Part shown: positions 34,004 to 47,109 of the stretch, piece after piece | How positions within the stretch are numbered: the first letter of the stretch is position 1 | Layout: every line of letters begins with the position of its first letter | Origin: Margaritifera margaritifera | Taxonomy: Eukaryota; Mollusca; Bivalvia; Unionida; Margaritiferidae | NCBI GenBank assembly: GCA_029931535.1 | Contig: JAQPZY010001029.1 | Span: forward strand, 682,001 to 746,000 | DNA: 64,000 bases | Reading direction: 5' to 3' | Notes under the pieces: generated by a model | What the model saw: only the letters and a program-made list of their open reading frames with translations | What the model was told of the DNA's origin: nothing | Database searches by the model: none | Made by a program: the position numbers and the translations under genes

Positions 34004-37000
34004 TTGACCTTGACCTTAATGTATGCAATAACATTATCAAAAAGGTATAGATTCCATGACCAACTGTTGAATCACACCTTTTCAGTAATTTCAGAGAATG
34101 AAAATCATTGTGATGGTGACTAAAATCCAGAGTCTTGAAATCATAGTGTGTACATTTAATAAATGCCAAAAAACGCACCAGTTATATTAGAAAGAGAGTC
34201 TATTGCATCACCTATCTAAGGCAAAAACTTCATGCCATTTTTAATCCCAAGTAGAATCAAAATATGCACAGGATTTTTATTTTATGAAATAATATATTAA
34301 ACAACAAAGGTCAAACACTGTTTATAAATATTTGAAAGACTTAATACCACAATACCGGAATCAGTCACATGCATTAAAAGAAATCATTTGGATCACAGAG
34401 AAAGTCAAAGGATGAAAAAGAACTGCAATTATATTTTCTGGTTAATTGAAAAATGTCAATATCAATGTGTTATTGACTCTGACCATGACCTTGTCATCAA
34501 TGGATGCAATAATATAACCAAAAAGGCCTACACCTAGAATCCATGAGAAACTGTTGAATCACACATTTTCACCTATTCCTTCTAAATGAGGTGCCTTTTG
34601 AACCCTACCCCACTCCCCCCATATAAAACTTTCTTGGAAGTAGGACCCATCCATACATTTTAATCCTAAATGTACCGGAAACTTTATGCCAAATGATGCA
34701 CAGCTCTATAAAATGCCAAATCATTCTAAACCTAACACTAACACACTGGTATCTAAGTCTAACAGACCTACTCTAAAGCCCTAACTAAGATAGCTAAGTA
34801 GTCAACACTATTCGCAAAACCAAAGCGCAAATAGTAAGAAAGAGGCCAAATCATGCACCAAAGTTATCCGCAAATAAAAATGCAAAATCATGAATAAAAT
34901 AATAAAACACAAGAATCGAGTTTTTTCCTAATTTACTTGTAAGCTGTGCCTCGTCTCTACCTAAGTCCGGATTTCCTTACTGTAAATATAAATGTTTAAT
35001 GGGTACTGCAGGCCCTTACCTATCCCCCACCCCACCCCCCTGCCTCCCAGAATGTTACCTCCACCCACAAGTAACCCGTACCCCCACTGTATCCACCCCC
35101 TTCCTGCTGTACCCTTTCAATGACCTATTTTGCAGGCACCTCATCCTAAATCCCCAATTTTTATGTTCCTACACAATTTTCTTAAAAGTAAGACCCTGGG
35201 TGGTTCCAATCATTGTAGAAAATGTGAAAATGGAATGACCTTTTTAGGGAGTATGTAGCCACATCTCAGATATCTGTCCCAAAATGGTACAGTGACGCCA
35301 TGCATTTAAATTCAAAACTAATGTCTCTTGGGCTTCAGGTACAGGTCTGATAGATGTGCCAAAAGAGACATGTGCAAGGAAGTGCATTACAATAGACCTG
35401 GTACTTGCAGCAGGCACAAGAGGCTCTATACATGGGAAAATTCAATTGTGGCGTCAAAAAGAGGGTTTTGCTCCAAATAGAAGTGCTGTGTCAGGGAAAA
35501 TCAGTACACAATAGAGGAACAAATGTAATCTCTGAACTGACTTTTCCTCCTGGTAAATCTGCCTCTGCTCTGCAACCTCCAGCAGCATCTAAATGATGCA
35601 CAGTGTAAAACCAATCAGCAGTGCCTGCTATAATGTGGATATAAAGCTATATGCATGCTGACTGACCCGGTCTCCAATGCTTTTAAAACCTGTGCTTGAA
35701 TAATAAACCATAATAACTGCATATGGCATGTTTTATTTAATAGCCAAAGTGCAGAGACATCTCTCTTGTTTAATGTGACTTTTGAACTGGTGCACCGTTA
35801 ACATCTATTGTCTCTTCGACTATATAGTTGCAGCTTTCACTGACTCTGGTAAGATAACCCTAACTAGTTCTAACCAATTTGGAATAGCCATCACTTTGAA
35901 TATGACAAACAAATATTGCCATATCAAGCAGACCTACTATACACAGGTGTAGATGTCCACCCTGGGTCAACAGTCACAGGTAGTACCGTCTACTGTTACT
36001 TACGGTAGCAGGCATAGCCCGACCTGACATAGACCAATAAGTAAGTGTAAATGCAAATGTGAACAAAAAGTCTTGTCACATCGGTTGTACCAGTAAATAC
36101 CCTGAAATATATTAGTCATTGACCTTGACGTTCTACATCTTTGACCCCAAAATCAATAGCCTTTGTCCTTACCCCAAGTGCAAACCATGCATTAGGTATA
36201 TCATGTAGAACAAATCTTCTTGTGCAGAAACCATTATTCTTTCAGTTACAATGACCCTGACCTTTGAGCTTTCGAGCCCAAAATTAATAGAATTCTTCCC
36301 AACTCCAACTGCAAGCCATCCACAATGTTTGGTAAGTGTAGATGGTGGACAAGTAAACTTACTGTGTGGAAACCACATTGGTAACAAATGGATTGACAGC
36401 CAGATGGATGAACATCACAACATATTGCCATATCCAGCAGACCTACACACATAATACATACATATAAATATACAAATAAATAAGCATTAATGCAAATGTG
36501 AAATTATTATGTACTATATTAGACAAATAGATTCACAAACATACATCCACATCAGTCACACCATTAAGTATCACACAAACTAAAAGAACAAAATAAAGGC
36601 AAGCATACAATACAAATACAAATAGATATCAACATCTACATGTACACACCCCTGCTGGCACACAAGACAGAAATACTAATGTGGACAAAATGGATGATTG
36701 CAATATCACCCTCTATGCGACTTTGACCTCAACCTTCACATTAATTTCTTCAAAAATTCCACCATATGGATAACTACAATATCAGTGTCATATGACCTCG
36801 ACCGTGATGTAAGCAAAATTAATTGAATTCTTCCCTACTCCAACTGCAAGCCATCCACAATGTTTGGTAAATGTAGATGGTGGACAAGTAAACTTACTGT
36901 GTGGAAACCACATTGGTAACAAATGGATTGACAGACAGATGGATGAACATCACAACATATTGCCATATCCAGCAGACCTACACACATAATACATACATAT

Positions 37001-40000
37001 AAATATACAAATAAATAAGCATTAATGCAAATGTGAAATTATTATGCACTATATTAGACAAATATATTCACAAACATACATCCACATCAGTCACACCATT
37101 AAGTATCACACAAACTAAAAGAACAAAATAAAGGCAAGCATACAATACAAATACAAAATAGATATCAACATCTACATGTACATGTGCACACCCCTGCTGG
37201 CACACAAGACAGAAATACTAATGTGGACAAAATGGATGATTGCAACATCATCCTCTATGTTACTTTGACCTCAACCTTGACATTAATTTGTGCAATAATT
37301 CCACCATATGGATGACTACAATATCAGTGTCATATGACCTTGACCTTAATGTATGCAATAACATTATCAAAAAGGTATAGATTCCATGACCAACTGTTGA
37401 ATCACACCTTTTCAGTAATTTCAGAGAATGAAAATCATTGTGATGGTGACTAAAATCCAGAGTCTTGAAATCATAGTGTGTACATTTAATAATTGCCAAA
37501 AAATGCACCAGTTATATTAGAAAGAGAGTCTATTGCATCACCTATCTAAGGCAAAAACTTCATGCCATTTTTAATCCCAAGTAGAATCAAAATATGCACA
37601 GGATTTTTATTTTATGAAATAATATATTAAACAACAAAGGTCAAACACTGTTTATAAATATTTGAAAGACTTAATACCACAATACCGGAATCAGTCACAT
37701 GCATTAAAAGAAATCATTTGGATCACAGAGAAAGTCAAAGGATGAAAAAGAACTGCAATTATATTTTCCGGTTAATTGAAAAATGTCAATATCAATGTGT
37801 TATTGACTCTGACCATGACCTTGTCATCAATGGATGCAATAATATAACCAAAAAGGCCTACACCTAGAATCCATGAGAAACTGTTGAATCACACATTTTC
37901 ACCTATTCCTGCTAAATGAGGTGCCTTTTTAACCCTACCCCACTCCCCCCATATAAAACTTTCTTGGAAGTAGGACCCATCCATACATTTTAATCCTAAA
38001 TGTACCGGAAACTTTATGCCAAATGATGCACAGCTCTATAAAATGCCAAATCATTCTAAACCTAACACTAACACACTGGTATCTAAGTCTAACAGACCTA
38101 CTCTAAAGCCCTAACTAAGATAGCTAAGTAGTCAACACTATTCGCAAAACCAAAGCGCAAATAGTAAGAAAGAGGCCAAATCATGCACCAAAGTTATCCG
38201 CAAATAAAAATGCAAAATCATGAATAAAATAATAAAACACAAGAATCGAGTTTTTCCTAATTTACTTGTAAGCTGTGCCTCGTCTCTACCTAAGTCCGGA
38301 TTTCCTTACTGTAAATATAAATGTTTAATGGGTACTGCAGGCCCTTACCTATCCCCCACCCCACCCCCCTGCCTCCCAGAATGTTACCTCCACCCACAAG
38401 TAACCCGTACCCCCACTGTATCCACCCCCTTCCTGCTGTACCCTTTCAATGACCTATTTTGCAGGCACCTCATCCTAAATCCCCAATTTTTATGTTCCTA
38501 CACAATTTTCTTAAAAGTAAGACCCTGGGTGGTTCCAATCATTGTAGAAAATGTGAAAATGGAATGACCTTTTTAGGGAGTATGTAGCCACATCTCAGAT
38601 ATCTGTCCCAAAATGGTACAGTGACGCCATGCATTTAAATTCAAAACTAATGTCTCTTGGGCTTCAGGTACAGGTCTGATAGATGTGCCAAAAGAGACAT
38701 GTGCAAGGAAGTGCATTACAATAGACCTGGTACTTGCAGCAGGCACAAGAGGCTCTATACATGGGAAAATTCAATTGTGGCGTCAAAAAGAGGGTTTTGC
38801 TCCAAATAGAAGTGCTGTGTCAGGGAAAATCAGTACACAATAGAGGAACAAATGTAATCTCTGAACTGACTTTTCCTCCTGGTAAATCTGCCTCTGCTCT
38901 GCAACCTCCAGCAGCATCTAAATGATGCACAGTGTAAAACCAATCAGCAGTGCCTGCTATAATGTGGATATAAAACTATATGCATGCTGACTGACCCGGT
39001 CTCCAATGCTTTTAAAACCTGTGCTTGAATAATAAACCATAATAACTGCATATGGCATGTTTTATTTAATAGCCAAAGTGCAGAGACATCTCTCTTGTTT
39101 AATGTGACTTTTGAACTGGTGCACCGTTAACATCTATTGTCTCTTCGACTATATAGTTGCAGCTTTCACTGACTCTGGTAAGATAACCCTAACTAGTTCT
39201 AACCAATTTGGAATAGCCATCACTTTGAATATGACAAACAAATATTGCCATATCAAGCAGACCTACTATACACAGGTGTAGATGTCCACCCTGGGTCAAC
39301 AGTCACAGGTAGTACCGTCTACTGTTACTTACGGTAGCAGGCATAGCCCGACCTGACATAGACCAATAAGTAAGTGTAAATGCAAATGTGAACAAAAAGT
39401 CTTGTCACATCGGTTGTACCAGTAAATACCCTGAAATATATTAGTCATTGACCTTGACCTTCTACATCTTTGACCCCAAAATCAATAGCCTTTGTCCTTA
39501 CCCCAAGTGCAAACCATGCATTAGGTATATCATGTAGAACAAATCTTCTTGTGCAGAAACCATTATTCTTTCAGTTACAATGACCCTGACCTTTGAGCTT
39601 TCGAGCCCAAAATTAATTGAATTCTTCCCTACTCCAACTGCAAGCCAACCACAATGTTTGGTAAGTGTAGATGGTGGACAAGTAAACTTACTGTGTGGAA
39701 ACCACATTGGTAACAAATGGATTGACAGCCAGATGGATGAACATCACAACATATTGCCATATCCAGCAGACCTACACACATAATACATACATATAAATAT
39801 ACAAATAAATAAGCATTAATGCAAATGTGAAATTATTATGTACTATATTAGACAAATAGATTCACAAACATACATCCACATCAGTCACACCATTAAGTAT
39901 CACACAAACTAAAAGAACAAAATAAAGGCAAGCATACAATACAAATACAAATAGATATCAACATCTACATGTACACACCCCTGCTGGCACACAAGATAGA

Positions 40001-43000
40001 AATACTAATGTGGACAAAATGGATGATTGCAATATCACCCTCTATGCGACTTTGACCTCAACCTTCACATTAATTTCTTCAATAATTCCACAATATGGAT
40101 AACTACAATATCAGTGTCATATGACCTCGACCGTGATGTAAGCAAAATTAATTGAATTCTTCCCTACTCCAACTGCAAGCCATCCACAATGTTTGGTAAG
40201 TGTAGATGGTGGACAAGTAAACTTACTGTGTGGAAACCACATTGGTAACAAATGGATTGACAGACAGATGGATGAACATCACAACATATTGCCATATCCA
40301 GCAGACCTACACACATAATACATACATATAAATATACAAATAAATAAGCATTAATGCAAATGTGAAATTATTATGCACTATATTAGACAAATAGATTCAC
40401 AAACATACATCCACATCAGTCACACCATTAAGTATCACACAAACTAAAAGAACAAAATAAAGGCAAGCATACAATACAAATACAAAATAGATATCAACAT
40501 CTACATGTACATGTGCACACCCCTGCTGGCACACAAGACAGAAATACTAATGTGGACAAAATGGATGATTGCAACATCATCCTCTATGTTACTTTGACCC
40601 CAACCTTGACATTAATTTGTGCAATAATTCCACCATATGGATGACTACAATATCAGTGTCATATGACCTTGACCTTAATGTATGCAATAACATTATCAAA
40701 AAGGTATAGATTCCATGACCAACTGTTGAATCACACCTTTTCAGTAATTTCAGAGAATGAAAATCATTGTGATGGTGACTAAAATCCAGAGTCTTGAAAT
40801 CCTAGTGTGTACATTTAATAATTGCCAAAAAATGCACCAGTTATATTAGAAAGAGAGTCTATTGCATCACCTATCTAAGGCAAAAACTTCATGCCATTTT
40901 TAATCCCAAGTAGAATCAAAATATGCACAGGATTTTTATTTTATGAAATAATATATTAAACAACAAAGGTCAAACACTGTTTATAAATATTTGAAAGACT
41001 TAATACCACAATACCGGAATCAGTCACATGCATTAAAAGAAATCATTTGGATCACAGAGAAAGTCAAAGGATGAAAAAGAACTGCAATTATATTTTCCGG
41101 TTAATTGAAAAATGTCAATATCAATGTGTTATTGACTCTGACCATGACCTTGTCATCAATGGATGCAATAATATAACCAAAAAGGCCTACACCTAGAATC
41201 CATGAGAAACTGTTGAATCACACATTTTCACCTATTCCTGCTAAATGAGGTGCCTTTTGAACCCTACCCCACTCCCCCCATATAAAACTTTCTTGGAAGT
41301 AGGACCCATCCATACATTTTAATCCTAAATGTACCGGAAACTTTATGCCAAATGATGCACAGCTCTATAAAATGCCAAATCATTCTAAACCTAACACTAA
41401 CACACTGGTATCTAAGTCTAACAGACCTACTCTAAAGCCCTAACTAAGATAGCTAAGTAGTCAACACTATTCGCAAAACCAAAGCGCAAATAGTAAGAAA
41501 GAGGCCAAATCATGCACCAAAGTTATCCGCAAATAAAAATGCAAAATCATGAATAAAATAATAAAACACAAGAATCGAGTTTTTTCCTAATTTACTTGTA
41601 AGCTGTGCCTCGTCTCTACCTAAGTCCGGATTTCCTTACTGTAAATATAAATGTTTAATGGGTACTGCAGGCCCTTACCTATCCCCCACCCCACCCCCCT
41701 GCCTCCCAGAATGTTACCTCCACCCACAAGTAACCCGTACCCCCACTGTATCCACCCCCTTCCTGCTGTACCCTTTCAATGACCTATTTTGCAGGCACCT
41801 CATCCTAAATCCCCAATTTTTATGTTCCTACACAATTTTCTTAAAAGTAAGACCCTGGGTGGTTCCAATCATTGTAGAAAATGTGAAAATGGAATGACCT
41901 TTTTAGGGAGTATGTAGCCACATCTCAGATATCTGTCCCAAAATGGTACAGTGACGCCATGCATTTAAATTCAAAACTAATGTCTCTTGGGCTTCAGGTA
42001 CAGGTCTGATAGATGTGCCAAAAGAGACATGTGCAAGGAAGTGCATTACAATAGACCTGGTACTTGCAGCAGGCACAAGAGGCTCTATACATGGGAAAAT
42101 TCAATTGTGGCGTCAAAAAGAGGGTTTTGCTCCAAATAGAAGTGCTGTGTCAGGGAAAATCAGTACACAATAGAGGAACAAATGTAATCTCTGAACTGAC
42201 TTTTCCTCCTGGTAAATCTGCCTCTGCTCTGCAACCTCCAGCAGCATCTAAATGATGCACAGTGTAAAACCAATCAGCAGTGCCTGCTATAATGTGGATA
42301 TAAAACTATATGCATGCTGACTGACCCGGTCTCCAATGCTTTTAAAACCTGTGCTTGAATAATAAACCATAATAACTGCATATGGCATGTTTTATTTAAT
42401 AGCCAAAGTGCAGAGACATCTCTCTTGTTTAATGTGACTTTTGAACTGGTGCACCGTTAACATCTATTGTCTCTTCGACTATATAGTTGCAGCTTTCACT
42501 GACTCTGGTAAGATAACCCTAACTAGTTCTAACCAATTTGGAATAGCCATCACTTTGAATATGACAAACAAATATTGCCATATCAAGCAGACCTACTATA
42601 CACAGGTGTAGATGTCCACCCTGGGTCAACAGTCACAGGTAGTACCGTCTACTGTTACTTACGGTAGCAGGCATAGCCCGACCTGACATAGACCAATAAG
42701 TAAGTGTAAATGCAAATGTGAACAAAAAGTCTTGTCACATCGGTTGTACCAGTAAATACCCTGAAATATATTAGTCATTGACCTTGACCTTCTACATCTT
42801 TGACCCCAAAATCAATAGCCTTTGTCCTTACCCCAAGTGCAAACCATGCATTAGGTATATCATGTAGAACAAATCTTCTTGTGCAGAAACCATTATTCTT
42901 TCAGTTACAATGACCCTGACCTTTGAGCTTTCGAGCCCAAAATTAATTGAATTCTTCCCTACTCCAACTGCAAGCCAACCACAATGTTTGGTAAGTGTAG

Positions 43001-46000
43001 ATGGTGGACAGGTACACTTACTGTGTGGAAACCACATTGGTAACAAATGGATTGACAGCCAGATGGATGAACATCACAACATATTGCCATATCCAGCAGA
43101 CCTACACACATAATACATACATATAAATATACAAATAAATAAGCATTAATGCAAATGTGAAATTATTATGTACTATATTAGACAAATAGATTCACAAACA
43201 TACATCCACATCAGTCACACCATTAAGTATCACACAAACTAAAAGAACAAAATAAAGGCAAGCATACAATACAAATACAAATAGATATCAACATCTACAT
43301 GTACACACCCCTGCTGGCACACAAGATAGAAATACTAATGTGGACAAAATGGATGATTGCAATATCACCCTCTATGCGACTTTGACATCAACCTTCACAT
43401 TAATTTCTTCAATAATTCCACAATATGGATAACTACAATATCAGTGTCATATGACCTCGACCGTGATGTAAGCAAAATTAATTGAATTCTTCCCTACTCC
43501 AACTGCAAGCCATCCACAATGTTTGGTAAGTGTAGATGGTGGACAAGTAAACTTACTGTGTGGAAACCACATTGGTAACAAATGGATTGACAGACAGATG
43601 GATGAACATCACAACATATTGCCATATCCAGCAGACCTACACACATAATACATACATATAAATATACAAATAAATAAGCATTAATGCAAATGTGAAATTA
43701 TTATGCACTATATTAGACAAATAGATTCACAAACATACATCCACATCAGTCACACCATTAAGTATCACACAAACTAAAAGAACAAAATAAAGGCAAGCAT
43801 ACAATACAAATACAAAATAGATATCAACATCTACATGTACATGTGCACACCCCTGCTGGCACACAAGACAGAAATACTAATGTGGACAAAATGGATGATT
43901 GCAACATCATCCTCTATGTTACTTTGACCTCAACCTTGACATTAATTTGTGCAATAATTCCACCATATGGATGACTACAATATCAGTGTCATATGACCTT
44001 GACCTTAATGTATGCAATAACATTATCAAAAAGGTATAGATTCCATGACCAACTGTTGAATCACACCTTTTCAGTAATTTCAGAGAATGAAAATCATTGT
44101 GATGGTGACTAAAATCCAGAGTCTTGAAATCCTAGTGTGTACATTTAATAATTGCCAAAAAATGCACCAGTTATATTAGAAAGAGAGTCTATTGCATCAC
44201 CTATCTAAGGCAAAAACTTCATGCCATTTTTAATCCCAAGTAGAATCAAAATATGCACAGGATTTTTATTTTATGAAATAATATATTAAACAACAAAGGT
44301 CAAACACTGTTTATAAATATTTGAAAGACTTAATACCACAATACCGGAATCAGTCACATGCATTAAAAGAAATCATTTGGATCACAGAGAAAGTCAAAGG
44401 ATGAAAAAGAACTGCAATTATATTTTCTGGTTAATTGAAAAATGTCAATATCAATGTGTTATTGACTCTGACCATGACCTTGTCATCAATGGATGCAATA
44501 ATATAACCAAAAAGGCCTACACCTAGAATCCATGAGAAACTGTTGAATCACACATTTTCACCTATTCCTTCTAAATGAGGTGCCTTTTGAACCCTACCCC
44601 ACTCCCCCCATATAAAACTTTCTTGGAAGTAGGACCCATCCATACATTTTAATCCTAAATGTACCGGAAACTTTATGCCAAATGATGCACAGCTCTATAA
44701 AATGCCAAATCATTCTAAACCTAACACTAACACACTGGTATCTAAGTCTAACAGACTTACTCTAAAGCCCTAACTAAGATAGCTAAGTAGTCAACACTAT
44801 TCGCAAAACCAAAGTGCAAATAGTAAGAAAGAGGCCAAATCATGCACCAAAGTTATCCGCAAATAAAAATGCAAAATCATGAATAAAATAATAAAACACA
44901 AGAATCGAGTTTTTCCTAATTTACTTGTAAGCTGTGCCTCGTCTCTACCTAAGTCCGGATTTCCTTACTGTAAATATAAATGTTTAATGGGTACTGCAGG
45001 CCCTTACCTATCCCCCACCCCACCCCCCTGCCTCCCAGAATGTTACCTCCACCCACAAGTAACCCGTACCCCCACTGTATCCACCCCCTTCCTGCTGTAC
45101 CCTTTCAATGACCTATTTTGCAGGCACCTCATCCTAAATCCCCAATTTTTATGTTCCTACACAATTTTCTTAAAAGTAAGACCCTGGGTGGTTCCAATCA
45201 TTGTAGAAAATGTGAAAATGGAATGACCTTTTTAGGGAGTATGTAGCCACATCTCAGATATCTGTCCCAAAATGGTACAGTGACGCCATGCATTTAAATT
45301 CAAAACTAATGTCTCTTGGGCTTCAGGTACAGGTCTGATAGATGTGCCAAAAGAGACATGTGCAAGGAAGTGCATTACAATAGACCTGGTACTTGCAGCA
45401 GGCACAAGAGGCTCTATACATGGGAAAATTCAATTGTGGCGTCAAAAAGAGGGTTTTGCTCCAAATAGAAGTGCTGTGTCAGGGAAAATCAGTACACAAT
45501 AGAGGAACAAATGTAATCTCTGAACTGACTTTTCCTCCTGGTAAATCTGCCTCTGCTCTGCAACCTCCAGCAGCATCTAAATGATGCACAGTGTAAAACC
45601 AATCAGCAGTGCCTGCTATAATGTGGATATAAAGCTATATGCATGCTGACTGACCCGGTCTCCAATGCTTTTAAAACCTGTGCTTGAATAATAAACCATA
45701 ATAACTGCATATGGCATGTTTTATTTAATAGCCAAAGTGCAGAGACATCTCTCTTGTTTAATGTGACTTTTGAACTGGTGCACCGTTAACATCTATTGTC
45801 TCTTTGACTATATAGTTGCAGCTTTCACTGACTCTGGTAAGATAACCCTAACTAGTTCTAACCAATTTGGAATAGCCATCACTTTGAATATGACAAACAA
45901 ATATTGCCATATCAAGCAGACCTACTATACACAGGTGTAGATGTCCACCCTGGGTCAACAGTCACAGGTAGTACCGTCTACTGTTACTTACGGTAGCAGG

Positions 46001-46400
46001 CATAGCCCGACCTGACAAAGACCAATAAGTAAGTGCAAATGCAAATGTGAACAAAAAGTCTTGTCACATCAGTTGTACCAGTAAATACCCTGAAATATAT
46101 TAGTCATTGACCTTGACCTTCTACCTCTGACACCAAAATCAATAGCCTTTGTCCTTACCTCAAATGCAAACCATGCATTAGGTATATCATGTAGAAAAAA
46201 TGTTCTTGTGCATGAACCATTTTTCTTCTTTCAGTTACAATGACCTTGACCTTTGAGCTTTTGAGCCCAACATTAATAGAATTCTTCCCTACTCCAAACT
46301 GCAAGCCATTCACAATGTTTGGTTAACTGTAGATCGTGGAGAACTAAACTTACTGTGTGGAGACCACATTGGTAACAAACGGACTGACAGACAGATGAAT
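34004..46400. repeat. Tandem array of a 3.33-kb unit, about 3.7 copies
   Basis: The same landmarks recur with offsets of 3,329, 3,330 and 3,329 bases: ATGGGTACTGCAGGCCCTTA at 34,999, 38,328, 41,658 and 44,987; ATGCAGCA-equivalent sites near 35,405, 38,734, 42,064 and 45,393. Full units are about 34,004-37,333, 37,334-40,663 and 40,664-43,992. The fourth is partial and becomes diverged after about 46,020. Units differ at only a handful of positions. Each contains a C-rich stretch (CCCCACCCCACCCCCC type), many TGACCTTGACC phrases, and an internal 535-bp duplication. Open frames of 63-115 codons recur in every unit but show no family motif. Because the units are nearly identical, this is no evidence of selection. 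Confidence 0.95.
36281..37333. repeat. Internal 535-bp direct duplication in the 3.33-kb unit (first copy)
   Basis: 36,281-36,815 and 36,816-37,333 both begin AAATTAAT.GAATTCTTCCC and share GGTGGACAAGTAAACTTACT, ACACATAATACATACATATA and CACCCCTGCTGGCACACAAG. The same arrangement recurs at about 39,610/40,145 and 42,940/43,475. The sub-copies differ more from each other than the same sub-copy does between units, so the duplication predates the array. Confidence 0.9.
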
Positions 46401-46700
46401 GAACAAAACAAGACAGTCTCCTGTGTCTTGTCTTCTTCTGTTCTGTCCCATTCCATACCATGAAGTCTGTTCTTGTCCTGTCCCATGCCATGTTGTGGGA
46501 GACAAGACAGCACAGGACAATACATGACATCACATAACAATACATGATAGCACAGGACAATACACGATAGCACAGTACAGACCAAGAGAACACAAGACGG
46601 CACAGCAGGACAATGGATGGGATAAGACAAGACAGCATGGCTCGGGATGGGACAGGACGGGACAAGACAAGACACACAAGACTGATGTAACACACCAGCA
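46390..46700. repeat. Degenerate GACA-type minisatellite with strand switch
   Basis: Left of about 46,497 the plus strand reads TCTTGTCCTGTCCCATGCCA-type pyrimidine words. Right of it it reads GACAAGACAGCACAGGACAA-type purine words, the complement. The array is thus two half-arrays in opposite orientation. Minus-strand frames through it (up to 291 codons) are rich in Cys, Leu, Val and Ser only because of the repeat. Confidence 0.8.
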
Positions 46701-46809
46701 GATGCAAACACACAAGCATACACACAGGCACAGATCTCCATACAGACATACAGACATACCCAAGGTCCATAGCCTGGAAGAGAGAGCTTTGATGAGGCAC
46801 CAGACACAC

Positions 46810-47100
46810 CTCTCTTTCCCCACTAAAATCTCCCTCTACATCAGCAACCATCCCTGACAATGGTCCCGCTGTCTGGACTTCACAGTCCAGATTGGAACCT
46901 AAAATTGCCAGGTCCGACAGTTCAAAACCAGCTGATGCTTCGGATGCACTTTCTGCATCCTGCTCCAGAGTCACAGTAAGTGGATCCTCCAGAATCACCT
47001 CTGAGACAGGGGAGGGGTCTGACAGCGGGTCAGGGAGATCCAGCAATGGGAGGACATCGACCACAGTCTCTGCATCCCTTGCCAGTTCTGGAGTCTGCAT
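46810..47100 (-). CDS. Candidate internal exon, 97 codons, unknown acidic protein
   Basis: A GC-rich block in an AT-rich setting is open on the minus strand and encodes an acidic, Ser/Asp/Glu/Pro-rich segment (starts MQTPELARDAETVVDVLPLL, later LPDPLSDPSPVSEVILEDPL). Directly upstream is a strong 3' splice-site-like sequence (TTTTACAATCTTTTTCAG). At the other end AGAG|GTGTGT is a passable 5' splice site. Between them lie exactly 291 bases. The larger open frame runs on into the GACA minisatellite and is not trusted there. No domain recognised. Acidic Pro/Ser-rich composition suggests disorder. A plus-strand 70-codon frame overlaps and is the main rival. Confidence 0.35.
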
Positions 47101-47109
47101 CTGAAAAAG

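Noticed and set aside
34999..45584. Recurring ORFs of 63, 67, 72, 79 and 115 codons in each array unit, taken as a conserved gene family
   Set aside because: The units are nearly identical in all positions, so conservation says nothing about coding. No motif or proper exon borders were found, and the frames overlap on opposite strands.
46273..46809. C-terminal two thirds of the 291-codon minus frame, looking like a Cys/Leu-rich membrane protein
   Set aside because: The sequence is the GACA-type minisatellite and the edge of the 3.33-kb array. Hydrophobicity follows from the repeat words.
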